Positions 43,706 to 53,846 of a DNA stretch of 64,000 bases are shown piece by piece (the stretch's first letter is position 1; each line of letters begins with the position of its first letter). Under the pieces are notes generated by a model that was given only the letters and a program-made list of their open reading frames with translations, did no database searches and was not told where the DNA came from. Source of the DNA: Promicromonospora umidemergens (GTDB lineage Bacteria > Actinomycetota > Actinomycetes > Actinomycetales > Cellulomonadaceae). The stretch covers positions 1-64,000 of the forward strand of contig NZ_JAMTCT010000025.1 of the NCBI RefSeq assembly GCF_024171995.1, read 5' to 3'. The translations under genes and the position numbers were made by a program.

Positions 43706-45967
43706 ATGCCACTGCCCATGCGCCGTCGGCCACCAGGTCGCCGATCCCTGAGCCGAACGCTGAGCCGAACCCTGACCAGCGTGGCGGTCACCGCCCTCGT
43801 CGTCCCGCTCGCCGTCGTGACGTCCGCGGCGGCGGAGGAGGACGGCACATCGGGCGGTGACACCGGCGGCCTCCGGATCGTCACCGTCTCGAGCCGGCCG
43901 GACGCCGTGAGCGGCACGGAGACCCTCGCGCGCGTCACCGTGCCGGCAGGGGTCGAGCCGGTCGAGGTGACGGTGACCCGCGACGGCGTCGACGTGACGG
44001 AGTCCTTCCGAGCCGACGGCAACGGCCTGCTCGGCCTGGTCGACGGGCTGGATCCAGGCCGTCACAGGCTGGTCGCGCGGGCGGCAGGCACAGCGGCGTC
44101 GGCGGAGCGGATCGACGTGCACCCGGCCACCGGACCGGTGTTCTCCGGGCCGCAGCAGGAGCCGTTCTTCTGCGAGACGGCGGAGTACCGGAGCCCGGCG
44201 GGAACGCCAGGGGGCGCGCCGGTCGACGAGGACTGCTCGCTCACGACCCGGGTCGAGTACCTCTACCGCACGACAGGGGGGAAGTTCGCGGCGCTGCCGG
44301 ACCCGGCGCGGCACCCGGCGGACCTCGCCACGACCACGACGCTGGACGGCGCGGAGGTGCCGTACATCGTCCGGGTCGAGATCGGTACGGCGAACCGCGG
44401 GATCTACGAGATCGCGAGCCTGCACGACCCGGCGGGCGAGGCGGAGCCGACGGCGCACCAGCGCAGCGCGGGATGGAACGGCCGGTTGGTCTACACGCTC
44501 GGCGGAGGCTGCCGGGGTGGCTGGTACCAGCAGGGCAGCGTGACGGGCGGCGTGCTGGTCGACCCGATGCTGTCGCGCGGCTTCGCCGTCGCCTCGAACA
44601 CCCTCAACGCGTTCGGCAACAACTGCTCGGACCTGCTGACCACCGAGTCGCTCGCGCTGACCAAGGAGGTGTTCGTCGAGGCGTACGGCGAGCCCGACCA
44701 CACGATGGGCTGGGGGTGCTCCGGCGGCGCGTACCAGGCGCACCAGGCCGCCGACTCCTACCCCGGCCTGCTGGACGGGATCATCGTGGGTTGCGGCTTC
44801 CCTGACGTCGGCTTCGGCACCTCGCAGAAGCTGGCCGACGCGCGCCTGCTGCACACGTGGTTCACCGGCGACGAACCTGGCGCGGACACCTTCACACCCC
44901 AGCAGCAGCTCGCCGTGTCGGGCTTCGGGGTGCACCAGTCGATCGCCGCGCAGAGCGACGGCGCCAAGCGTCTCGATCCTGACGCCGAGTTCGACGGGTC
45001 GGTCCCGCTGGAGCTGCGCTACGACGCCGAGACCAACCCGACCGGGGCGCGTGCGACCGTCTGGGACCACACCCGCAACGCGTACGGGATCGACCGCGGC
45101 ACGGGGTTCGCGCTGCGCCCGCTCGACAACGGCGGGGTGCAGTACGGCCTCGATGCCCTGCGGGACGGCGCGATCAGCGTGGACCAGTTCCTCGACCTGA
45201 ACGAGGGGATCGGGGGCTTCGACATCGACGCCGAGCCCACGGCGGAACGGATCCGTGCGGATCCGGCGGCCCGGCGGGCGGCGTACCGGACGGGACGCAT
45301 GCTCGACGGCGGAGGCGGGCTGGCCCGGACGCCGATCATCGACTTCCGCGCGTACACCGACGATCTGGCGGGCGGCGACATCCACATGCGGTACCACTCG
45401 TTCTCCACGCGGGATCGGCTGATCGAGGCCAACGGTGACGCCGACAACCAGGTGATGCTCGTCCAGGACAACACCTACGGGGGCTTCGACCCCGCGAACC
45501 CGGTGCTCGTCCAGGCGCTCGAGCAGATGGACCGGTGGCTCCGCGCCGTCCGCGCCGACGAGTCCGGGCGTGACCCGCACGACGTCGTCGTCGACAGCAA
45601 GCCCGCCGACCTGGTCGACGCCTGCTGGACGCCTGGCGCCATCGGTTCGCCGGAGGAGCTGGAGAGCAAGAAGGTCGTCGAGGACATCCGGCCCGACGCC
45701 GGCCGGTGCGACGACCTCTACCCGACGTTCACCTCCCCGCGGATCGTCGCGGGCGGCCCGCTCGCCAGCGACGTGATCACGTGCCGGCGGACGGCGCCGG
45801 ACCAGGCCGACTACCCGGCGACGTCCACGCGCCAGTGGCACCGGCTCCGCCAGGTCTTCCGGGACGGGGTGTGCGACTACGGGCGTCCCGGGGTCGACGA
45901 GGTCCCGATGGGCGGCACCTGGGCGTTCTTCTCCGCGCCCGGCCGGTGGGACTTCGCGGGGGAGTGA
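43706..45967 (+). CDS. Secreted DUF6351-type protein, predicted serine esterase
   Basis: 753 residues from the ATG that follows GAGGAG; an ATG at 43691 lacks one. An Arg-rich head and hydrophobic core (TSVAVTALVVPLAVVTSAAA) form a Sec signal peptide cleaved near residue 43. An Ig-like domain (about 50-120) comes next, then a large alpha/beta-hydrolase-like region with GRLVYTLGGGCRGGWYQ and the nucleophile-elbow GCSGG around Ser339. Many Cys are scattered through the mature protein, as expected for an exported enzyme. The family has no function I know for certain. Its place between CoA-transferase and thiolase genes suggests it hydrolyses 3-hydroxybutyrate oligomers or a related ester outside the cell. 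Confidence 0.8.
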   Translation: MPLPMRRRPPGRRSLSRTLSRTLTSVAVTALVVPLAVVTSAAAEEDGTSGGDTGGLRIVTVSSRPDAVSGTETLARVTVPAGVEPVEVTVTRDGVDVTESFRADGNGLLGLVDGLDPGRHRLVARAAGTAASAERIDVHPATGPVFSGPQQEPFFCETAEYRSPAGTPGGAPVDEDCSLTTRVEYLYRTTGGKFAALPDPARHPADLATTTTLDGAEVPYIVRVEIGTANRGIYEIASLHDPAGEAEPTAHQRSAGWNGRLVYTLGGGCRGGWYQQGSVTGGVLVDPMLSRGFAVASNTLNAFGNNCSDLLTTESLALTKEVFVEAYGEPDHTMGWGCSGGAYQAHQAADSYPGLLDGIIVGCGFPDVGFGTSQKLADARLLHTWFTGDEPGADTFTPQQQLAVSGFGVHQSIAAQSDGAKRLDPDAEFDGSVPLELRYDAETNPTGARATVWDHTRNAYGIDRGTGFALRPLDNGGVQYGLDALRDGAISVDQFLDLNEGIGGFDIDAEPTAERIRADPAARRAAYRTGRMLDGGGGLARTPIIDFRAYTDDLAGGDIHMRYHSFSTRDRLIEANGDADNQVMLVQDNTYGGFDPANPVLVQALEQMDRWLRAVRADESGRDPHDVVVDSKPADLVDACWTPGAIGSPEELESKKVVEDIRPDAGRCDDLYPTFTSPRIVAGGPLASDVITCRRTAPDQADYPATSTRQWHRLRQVFRDGVCDYGRPGVDEVPMGGTWAFFSAPGRWDFAGE

Positions 45968-46021
45968 GCAGATCCCCCACGTACTGAGGTTTACGCTGGA
46001 CGGAAGACCAAAGGAGGTCCC

Positions 46022-47296
46022 ATGACTGACCCGAGCACCACTCCGGGAGGCGCCACGAGCGCCGGACCGGGTGCAGAGAACGGCGCTGACAAGACCAGCG
46101 CCCAGAAGAACAGGGCTGACGACGTGGTGATCGTCTCAGCGGCGCGGACGCCGCAGGGACGGCTGAAAGGTTCGCTGGCCACGCTGAGCGCCGTCGAGCT
46201 GGGCGCGGTGGCGGCGCGACGCGCCCTGGACGGCGCGGGGGCACTGGCCGCCGAGGTCGACAAGGTGGTCTTCGGCCAGGTGATCCAGGCGGGGGCAGGG
46301 CAGAACCCGGCCCGGCAGACGGCGGTCGCCGCCGGCGTCTCCTGGGAGGTGCAGGCGGTCACGGTCAACAAGGTCTGCCTCTCCGGGCTCACGGCGATCA
46401 TCGACGGCGCACGGCTGCTGCGGACGGGCGAGGCCGCCGTGGTGCTCGTGGGCGGGCAGGAATCGATGACGAACGCACCGCACATGCTGCCCGGGTCCCG
46501 GTTCGGGTTCGGCTACGGCCCCGCGGAGCTCCTGGACGCGACGGCGCACGACGCCCTGACCGACGCGTTCGACGGCGTCTCTATGGGCATCTCGACGGAG
46601 GACCACAACTCGGGCTCCGTGTTCGTGTCCCGCGAGGAGCAGGACGCGATTGCCGCTGCCTCCCACCAGCGGGCCGCGGCGGCGGCGAAGGACGGGGTGT
46701 TCGAGGCGGAGCTCGCGCCGGTGTCGGTGCCGCAGCGCCGCGGCGAGCCGGTCGAGGTGCGCACCGACGAGGGCGTCCGGCCCGACACGACGCCCGAGTC
46801 GCTGGCGAAGCTGCGCCCGGCGTTCGCGGGCGAGGGGACGCTGACGGCGGGCAACTCGTCGCAGATCTCCGACGGCGCCTCGGCGCTCGTGCTCACCACG
46901 CGCGGCCGTGCGGAAGCGGCGGGGGTGCCCGTGCTCGCGACGGTTCGCGCGCACGGCCAGGTGGCCGGCCCGGACAACTCGCTGCACTCCCAGCCGGCCC
47001 GGGCGATCGCCCAGGCTCTGGAGCGGCAGGGGTGGACGGCTGACGATCTCGACGTCGTCGAGATCAACGAGGCGTTCGCCGTGGTGGTCGGCGTGTCCGC
47101 GAAGGCACTGGGCGTCCCGCTGGACCGCGTCAACGTGCACGGCGGGGGGATCGCGCTGGGGCACCCTGTCGGGGCGTCCGGGGCCCGCATCGCCGTCCAC
47201 GCGGCGCACGAGCTGGCGCGGCGCGGGGGTGGCAGGGCCGCCGTCGGCCTGTGCGGTGGCGGAGGCCAGGGCGAGGCGCTCCTCCTGGAGTACTGA
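46022..47296 (+). CDS. Acetyl-CoA acetyltransferase (thiolase)
   Basis: 424 residues, ATG preceded by the near-ideal AAAGGAGGT. A disordered Ala/Gly leader of ~33 residues precedes the thiolase fold. Acylation Cys119 sits in VNKVCLSGLTA; the second-half signatures EINEAFAVV, HGGGIALGHPVGASGAR and CGGGGQGEA give the catalytic His and Cys. It cleaves acetoacetyl-CoA with CoA to two acetyl-CoA, finishing the pathway encoded upstream. The reverse, condensing direction is also possible for this class. It closes the plus-strand run and is followed by a nested double hairpin. Confidence 0.95.
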   Translation: MTDPSTTPGGATSAGPGAENGADKTSAQKNRADDVVIVSAARTPQGRLKGSLATLSAVELGAVAARRALDGAGALAAEVDKVVFGQVIQAGAGQNPARQTAVAAGVSWEVQAVTVNKVCLSGLTAIIDGARLLRTGEAAVVLVGGQESMTNAPHMLPGSRFGFGYGPAELLDATAHDALTDAFDGVSMGISTEDHNSGSVFVSREEQDAIAAASHQRAAAAAKDGVFEAELAPVSVPQRRGEPVEVRTDEGVRPDTTPESLAKLRPAFAGEGTLTAGNSSQISDGASALVLTTRGRAEAAGVPVLATVRAHGQVAGPDNSLHSQPARAIAQALERQGWTADDLDVVEINEAFAVVVGVSAKALGVPLDRVNVHGGGIALGHPVGASGARIAVHAAHELARRGGGRAAVGLCGGGGQGEALLLEY

Positions 47297-47395
47297 CCAT
47301 CCTGCCGAGGTAGGACTGCGACGAGACAGAGCTGCAGCGCACCCACCGGGTGCGCTGCAGCTCTACTTCGCCCTGGTCCTACCTCGGCAGGGTGG
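47297..47395. terminator. Nested double hairpin between thiolase and nhaA
   Basis: Outer arms 47297-47316 and 47376-47395 pair over 20 bp with one wobble. Inside, 47328-47344 and 47348-47364 form a perfect 17-bp stem with a 3-nt loop. It fills the whole space between the convergent thiolase and nhaA stops. Confidence 0.75.
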
Positions 47396-47397
47396 TG

Positions 47398-48690
47398 TCA
47401 GCTGGACTCGCGGTCCTTGGCGTCGCCGATGTACTCGTGGACCTCGTCGGCCCGGCCGTCGAGGTTCATGTCGGACGAGCGGGCGCGGCGGGCGTCCCAG
47501 CGCAGCGAGATCGCGCCGAGGATCGCGGCGAGCACCGAGGCGCCGAGGATGGCGATCTTGGCCCCGTCGGTGTGCTCCGAGTCGCCGAACGACAGCTCGC
47601 TGATCAGCAGCGACACGGTGAACCCGATGCCGGCCAGGAACCCGACGGGCAGCAGGTCGCGCACGCCGATGCCGTCCGGCAGGCGCAGCGGTGTGAGCCG
47701 GGTGAGCAGCGCCGTGGTCCCGAGCACGCCGATGAGCTTGCCCAGGATGAGTCCGGCGGCGATCGCCGCGACGACCGGCTGACCGATCACGGCGCCGGGC
47801 CCGTCGCCGTCCAGCAGCGAGACGCCCGCGGCGAAGAACGCGAACACGGGCAGCGCGATGCCGGACGACAGCGGCTTGAGCCGGTGCTCGTACTGGGTGG
47901 TGCGGGACTTCGCCTCGCCGTGCAGGGCGAGCGCCGGCACGGTGAAGCCGAGCAGCACGCCCGCGATGGTCGCGTGCACGCCGGACGCGTGCATCAGTGC
48001 CCAGGCCACGACGGCGAGCGGCAGGAGGACGAACCAGCGGGGCTTGCGCGACCGGACGTGCCACAGGAACAGGGCGACGCAGGCGAGCGTGCCGAGCAGG
48101 GACAGCCAGTGGATCTCGCTGGTGTAGAAGATCGCGATGACGACGATCGCGAGCAGGTCGTCCACCACAGCGAGCGTCAGCAGGAAGGTCCGGATCGCTA
48201 TCGGCAGGCCGCGACCGAAGATCGCGAGGACCCCGACGGCGAACGCGATGTCCGTGGCGCTGGGGATGGCCCAGCCGTGCAGGGCGCTGGGGTCGCCGAG
48301 CGCCAGGACGACGCCGACGTAGACCAGGGCGGGGACGGCCATGCCGCCGACCGCCGCGATCATCGGGACGCCGGCTTCCTTCGGGTTGCGCAGGCTGCCT
48401 GCGACGAACTCCTGCTTGAGCTCGACACCGACCACGAAGAAGAAGATGGCGAGCAGGCCGTCGGCGGCCCAGGTGCTGAGCGACAGGTCGAGGTGTACCG
48501 GCAGCGGTCCGAGCGCGGCCGGCCCGATCACCGTCTCGGACAGCGCCTGGTAGGTCTCCCGCCAGGGGGAGTTGGCCCACAGCAGGGCAAGGAACGCAGC
48601 CCCGATCAGGAGCGCACCGCCAGTGGTCTCTCGGGCGGCCCAGGCCCGCAGGCGCTGGATTCGGGTGGGTGCGGCGGCGTTAGGGATCAA
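47398..48690 (-). CDS. nhaA: Na+/H+ antiporter NhaA
   Basis: 430 residues from a TTG start with GAGAGGA upstream. NhaA exchanges internal Na+ for external H+ to control pH and salt. Eleven to twelve hydrophobic helices are apparent. The ion-binding Asp pair is in LAVVDDLLAI; other markers are FFFVVGVELKQEF, SATDIAFAVGVLAI and LPVGFLAGIGFTVSLLI. A charged C-terminal tail of ~40 residues follows the last helix. It is divergent from phoH across a 494-bp gap. Confidence 0.95.
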   Translation of the reverse strand: MIPNAAAPTRIQRLRAWAARETTGGALLIGAAFLALLWANSPWRETYQALSETVIGPAALGPLPVHLDLSLSTWAADGLLAIFFFVVGVELKQEFVAGSLRNPKEAGVPMIAAVGGMAVPALVYVGVVLALGDPSALHGWAIPSATDIAFAVGVLAIFGRGLPIAIRTFLLTLAVVDDLLAIVVIAIFYTSEIHWLSLLGTLACVALFLWHVRSRKPRWFVLLPLAVVAWALMHASGVHATIAGVLLGFTVPALALHGEAKSRTTQYEHRLKPLSSGIALPVFAFFAAGVSLLDGDGPGAVIGQPVVAAIAAGLILGKLIGVLGTTALLTRLTPLRLPDGIGVRDLLPVGFLAGIGFTVSLLISELSFGDSEHTDGAKIAILGASVLAAILGAISLRWDARRARSSDMNLDGRADEVHEYIGDAKDRESS

Positions 48691-49184
48691 CGCGTGTCCT
48701 CTCGGCTTTGCGGGTCGTCTGAGAAGGACCGGTCGACCCGGTCCACGCCGACCAGACTTCCCGGCACACCTTGCTTTACCTTACCCGCCAGGTAGTAGTG
48801 CCACGTCGTCCTATCTGCCGCTACGGCGCGCCGCCCAGCGAGTTTTGCCATCCCTTGGGGTGCGGGTCAAGCCATTGCCAGCGTGTGAACAGTTCGTGAC
48901 AACATGCGACCCGCCGGTGCGTGGGTCTGGTCATGGGATGGCAGTGCGCGTAGTTTCCACATTGAGGGACGGCACCCAGTCGCCCCTTCGGGAGGCCAAC
49001 CTATGGAGTGCTCGCTCCGTGGAGAAGGGCCGGTCCCGGCTCTGCGCCACGCCGCGGCGTACCGAGTCGGTCACCCGGCCCATCCACCAGTCCCGGTTCG
49101 TCCGGGTCGGTTCCGCCGTCAGGCGGTACCCGCCAGGTAGCGACGTGACTGTCACGGCGCTTCGGCGCCGGAGGGAGAACCGTA
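48691..49184. other. 494-bp intergenic region between nhaA and phoH
   Basis: No convincing gene is present. A weak iron-box-like string (TTTACCTTACC) at about 48775 lacks its second half. A 6-bp stem closed by a TTCG tetraloop (49155-49170) touches the phoH Shine-Dalgarno sequence GGAGGG. Several GC-rich palindromes (for example CCCCTTCGGGAGG near 48985) suggest a structured leader for phoH. I see no match to a known riboswitch. Confidence 0.5.
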
Positions 49185-50570
49185 GTGAGCCATTCCGCAA
49201 ACACCACCCGTCCGACCGACCAGAGTGCCGACGCCGCTCCCGGCGCGGCCGGTGACGAGCGCAGGACCTTCGTCATCGACACGTCTGTGCTGTTGAGTGA
49301 TCCGAAGGCGATGTTGCGGTTCGCGGAGCACGACGTCGTACTCCCGATCGTCGTGATCACGGAGCTGGAGGCCAAGCGTCACCACCCCGAGCTCGGGTAC
49401 TTCGCCCGGAGCGCCCTGCGGATGCTGGACGGGCTGCGGGTGCAGCACGGCCGCCTCGACTCACCGGTCCCCGTGGGGGACGCTGACGGAACTCTGCGGG
49501 TGGAGCTCAACCATGTGGACCCCATGGTCCTGCCTGCCGGCTTCCGGCTGGGCGACAACGACACGCGCATCCTCGCCGTGGCCGCCAACCTGGCGGCAGA
49601 GGGCAACAGTGTCACGGTGGTCTCCAAGGACCTGCCGATGCGGGTGAAGGCGTCCGCCGTCGGTCTGCCGGCCGAGGAGTACAAGGCTGAGCTCGCGGTG
49701 GACTCGGGCTGGACCGGGATGCGCGAGATCGACCTCTCCGACGAGCAGATGGGATCCCTCTGGGAGAGCGACTCGGTGGAGATCGCGAGCCTGGACCCTG
49801 CGACCGTCGAGGCGGCGACGCCGCTGCTGGTGCACACGGGGATGGTGGTGCACTCGCCGGGAGGTTCCGCGCTCGGGCGGGTGACGGCGGACAAGCGGGT
49901 GCGGCTGGTCCGCGGTGACCAGGACGTGTTCGGGGTCCACGGCCGCTCGGCCGAGCAGCGCGTGGCGATCGACCTGCTGCTCGACCAGGAGATCGGGATC
50001 GTCTCGCTCGGTGGCCGGGCCGGTACCGGGAAGTCGGCGCTCGCCCTGTGCGCGGGGCTGGAGTCCGTGCTGGAGCGGAACCAGCACCGCAAGGTGGTCG
50101 TGTTCCGGCCGCTGTACGCGGTGGGCGGACAGGAGCTGGGCTACCTGCCCGGCTCCGAGTCCGAGAAGATGAACCCGTGGGGGCAGGCCGTCTACGACAC
50201 GCTCGGTGCGTTGGTCTCGCCGGCCGTGGTCGAGGAGGTCATGGAGCGCGACATGCTCGAGGTGCTGCCGCTCACGCACATCCGCGGGCGTTCCCTGCAC
50301 GACTCCTTCGTCATCGTGGACGAGGCGCAGTCGCTCGAGCGGAACGTCCTGCTGACGGTGCTGTCCCGGATCGGCCAGGGCTCGCGCGTGGTGCTCACGC
50401 ACGACGTCGCGCAGCGCGACAACCTGCGGGTCGGGCGGCACGACGGTGTCGCCGCGGTCATCGAGGCGCTCAAGGGGCACCCGCTCTTCGCGCACGTCAC
50501 CCTGACCCGTTCGGAGCGCTCGCCGGTCGCCGCGCTGGTGACCGACATGCTGGAGCGCTTGGAGGTCTGA
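49185..50570 (+). CDS. PIN-PhoH protein (PhoH2-type RNase/helicase)
   Basis: 461 residues from a GTG with GGAGGGAG upstream. An N-terminal PIN domain ([11 protein letters not shown] near 30, [31 protein letters not shown]) carries the acidic residues of this RNase fold. A linker leads to the PhoH ATPase: Walker [29 protein letters not shown], and Walker [11 protein letters not shown]. In mycobacteria PhoH2 unwinds and cuts RNA and is paired with a small antitoxin-like PhoAT encoded directly upstream. I see no such gene here. It acts in the cytosol. Confidence 0.92.
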   Translation: MSHSANTTRPTDQSADAAPGAAGDERRTFVIDTSVLLSDPKAMLRFAEHDVVLPIVVITELEAKRHHPELGYFARSALRMLDGLRVQHGRLDSPVPVGDADGTLRVELNHVDPMVLPAGFRLGDNDTRILAVAANLAAEGNSVTVVSKDLPMRVKASAVGLPAEEYKAELAVDSGWTGMREIDLSDEQMGSLWESDSVEIASLDPATVEAATPLLVHTGMVVHSPGGSALGRVTADKRVRLVRGDQDVFGVHGRSAEQRVAIDLLLDQEIGIVSLGGRAGTGKSALALCAGLESVLERNQHRKVVVFRPLYAVGGQELGYLPGSESEKMNPWGQAVYDTLGALVSPAVVEEVMERDMLEVLPLTHIRGRSLHDSFVIVDEAQSLERNVLLTVLSRIGQGSRVVLTHDVAQRDNLRVGRHDGVAAVIEALKGHPLFAHVTLTRSERSPVAALVTDMLERLEV

Positions 50571-50593
50571 CCGCGCGCCGGGTGCAACCGCCC

Positions 50594-50645
50594 GGGCATG
50601 TCAGACGCTCAGGTCACGAGGGTGACCTGAGCGTCTGACATGCCC
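50594..50645 (+). terminator. Perfect 24-bp inverted repeat after phoH
   Basis: Arms 50594-50617 and 50622-50645 match exactly around a 4-nt loop. It begins 23 nt after the phoH stop. No T-run. Confidence 0.75.
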
Positions 50646-50734
50646 TTGAGCTTCAGCGTGCCACTGGACGGAAACCCCCCAGCCCCGCAGTCCAGCGGTG
50701 CGCTTCTCCGAGTGCAGGAGCGACCGTAGCAGAC

Positions 50735-50753
50735 TTAGGTAAGGCTAACCAAA
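50735..50753. promoter_or_regulatory. DtxR/IdeR iron box
   Basis: TTAGGTAAGGCTAACCAAA agrees with the 19-bp DtxR/IdeR consensus TTAGGTTAGGCTAACCTAA at 17 positions. The only downstream gene is the GPP34 gene, whose ATG is 87 bp away. No other gene starts in the interval 50571-50839, so either GPP34 is iron-regulated or the box is left over from a lost gene. Confidence 0.7.
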
Positions 50754-50801
50754 GGACATCGCGGCGCAGCGCACACTGATCGCGCTCAGCAAGAGTCTTA
50801 A

Positions 50802-50831
50802 TTGGGGTGTGTCCCCCTTGTCGGATATAGC
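50802..50831 (+). promoter_or_regulatory. Candidate promoter for GPP34, near-leaderless
   Basis: TTGGGG at 50802 and TATAGC at 50826 are separated by 18 nt. The -10 ends 8 nt before the ATG, so the mRNA would start at or next to it. No Shine-Dalgarno is present. Confidence 0.5.
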
Positions 50832-50839
50832 ATCAGACC

Positions 50840-51589
50840 ATGCTGATTGCCGAAGACTTCCTGCTGCTCGCCGTCGATGACGAGACGGGCAAGACCGCCA
50901 ACGTCGACAACCTGGGTGTTCGCCTCGCGGGTGCGCTCCTTGCCGACCTCGCTGCCGCGAACAAGACCCTCATGCGGGGCGCGCCGGAGGCCGGCGCGAC
51001 CAAGGAGGAGCGTGAGAAGGCTGGGGACACCGCGATCCTCGTCACCGACAACGCCCCCACCGGCCACGTGGCCCTCGACGCCGCACTGCAGGCCGTGCTC
51101 GACACCCCTGAGGCGCCGGCGCGGAAGGTCGTCGAGGCCATCTCCGACAAGGCGGAGGACAACCTGCTGGCGGCCCTCGTCGAGCGCGGGATCCTCGAGA
51201 AGGAGGAGTCCAGGCTCTTCCGGATGCTCCCGATCACCCGCTGGCCCGCTGCTGACTCGAGCCACGAGGTCGCGCTGCGCGCCAACCTCACGAAGGTCCT
51301 GCTCGAGGGCGCTGAGCCCGACGAGCGCACCGCCACCCTGATCTCCCTGCTGCACGGGTCGGGCCTGGTGCCCCGTCTGGTCGGCAAGGAGCAGCGCAAG
51401 GCCGCCGAGGAGCGGGCCGAGGAGATCGCCGGCAGCGAGTGGGGCGTGGCCACCGTCGCGACCCAGGTCGCGATCGCCGCGACGGTCGCCACTGTCGCGA
51501 CGGTCGGTGTCGCCGCGGCGGCGTTCATCCTCCTGTCGAGCGACGCCGACAAGACGGCTGCCCCGGCCGCCGAAGCTCCCGTCTCCTGA
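50840..51589 (+). CDS. GPP34 (GOLPH3/Vps74-like) family protein
   Basis: 249 residues. The start MLIAEDFLLLAVDDETGK is the hallmark of bacterial GPP34 proteins. The helical core continues through DNLLAALVERGILEKEE and FRMLPITRWP to a region LHGSGLVPRLVGKEQRKAAEERAEEI. A C-terminal hydrophobic segment rich in Ala/Thr/Val (about 205-238) should insert in the membrane. Eukaryotic relatives bind phosphatidylinositol-4-phosphate at the Golgi; the bacterial role is not established. A strong iron box 87 bp upstream makes iron control possible. Confidence 0.88.
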   Translation: MLIAEDFLLLAVDDETGKTANVDNLGVRLAGALLADLAAANKTLMRGAPEAGATKEEREKAGDTAILVTDNAPTGHVALDAALQAVLDTPEAPARKVVEAISDKAEDNLLAALVERGILEKEESRLFRMLPITRWPAADSSHEVALRANLTKVLLEGAEPDERTATLISLLHGSGLVPRLVGKEQRKAAEERAEEIAGSEWGVATVATQVAIAATVATVATVGVAAAAFILLSSDADKTAAPAAEAPVS

Positions 51590-51604
51590 TCAGTCCACGC
51601 TCGT

Positions 51605-51652
51605 CGCTGGTCGAGCTTGTCGAGACCCGGGTCTCGACAAGCTCGACCAGCG
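51605..51652. repeat. 48-bp perfect palindrome between GPP34 and fumC
   Basis: The sequence reads the same on both strands over 48 bp (24-bp arms, no loop), built around GGTCGAGCTTGTCGAGACC. This motif is widespread in actinobacterial genomes as far as I recall, usually between convergent genes. It probably terminates both GPP34 and fumC. Confidence 0.8.
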
Positions 51653-51658
51653 GTCTTG

Positions 51659-53101
<1,443 letters not shown>

Positions 53102-53168
53102 GGAACTATCGTGCCGCAGCCTCGCCCCGCCGACGCACCCGAGCGCGTGACTCCTGTCACCCCTGAGG

Positions 53169-53846
53169 TCACTCCGCGTGCGCCACGGGCGACGGCAGCT
53201 CGCCGACCTCCCCGATCACGTTCACCATGCGCGCGCTGCCGACGGCGAGGTCGTACTCGAGGCCGACCACGGCGCACCTGCCCTCCTCGACGGCCTGGGC
53301 CAGGCCGGCCGAGTAGCTGTGCAGCATCCCGACGGTGTGCTTCACGTGCTCGCGGCGCAGCAGGTCCTGGTCGGCCAGTGCGGCCATCGCCTTGGCGGGG
53401 TCTCCCGAGGTGATGTTGACGATCGAGGGAATCACCCGGTCCACCACTGCACGCACGAACCCGCCTGGCTGCTCGCCCGTCGCTAGCGTGTGAGCGGCGG
53501 CCGCCACGGCACCGCACGAGTCGTGGCCCAGCACGACCACGAGGGACGCACCGAGCAGGTCGACCCCGTACTCGATCGAGCCGATCACCGTGGTGTCCAC
53601 GACGTGCCCCGCCGTGCGCACCACGAACACGTCGCCCAGGCCCTGGTCGAAGATGATCTCGGCGGCGACGCGAGAGTCCGAGCAGCCGAAGATCACGGTG
53701 TGCGGGTGCTGCGTGGACTGCAGCTCGCGGCGCCGTTCGGCGTTCTGGGACGGGTGGGCAGGTGCGTCCGCCACGAAGCGGTCGTTGCCCGAGCGCAGGA
53801 GCGCCCAGGCGTCGCGCGGGCTGAGCCGCTCCGGTTCCGGGTTCAT
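53169..53846 (-). CDS. Beta-class carbonic anhydrase
   Basis: 225 residues, ATG overlapping the kinase stop by 4 nt (ATGA). It converts CO2 and bicarbonate. Zinc ligands are Cys55 in FGCSDSR, and His108 and Cys111 in VLGHDSCGA; the Asp57-Arg59 pair that completes the active site is present. It resembles the actinobacterial enzymes of ~200-220 residues. The operon order is xseB, PfkB-type kinase, carbonic anhydrase. It probably supplies bicarbonate for carboxylases. Confidence 0.95.
   Translation of the reverse strand: MNPEPERLSPRDAWALLRSGNDRFVADAPAHPSQNAERRRELQSTQHPHTVIFGCSDSRVAAEIIFDQGLGDVFVVRTAGHVVDTTVIGSIEYGVDLLGASLVVVLGHDSCGAVAAAAHTLATGEQPGGFVRAVVDRVIPSIVNITSGDPAKAMAALADQDLLRREHVKHTVGMLHSYSAGLAQAVEEGRCAVVGLEYDLAVGSARMVNVIGEVGELPSPVAHAE

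Noticed and set aside
48765-48790. Iron-box-like string (TTTACCTTACC) upstream of nhaA
   Set aside because: Only one half resembles the DtxR palindrome; the other half does not match, unlike the clear site at 50735.
48900-49184. Known riboswitch class in the phoH leader
   Set aside because: The leader is GC-rich and foldable, but I could not match the conserved core of any riboswitch I know, including the c-di-AMP type.
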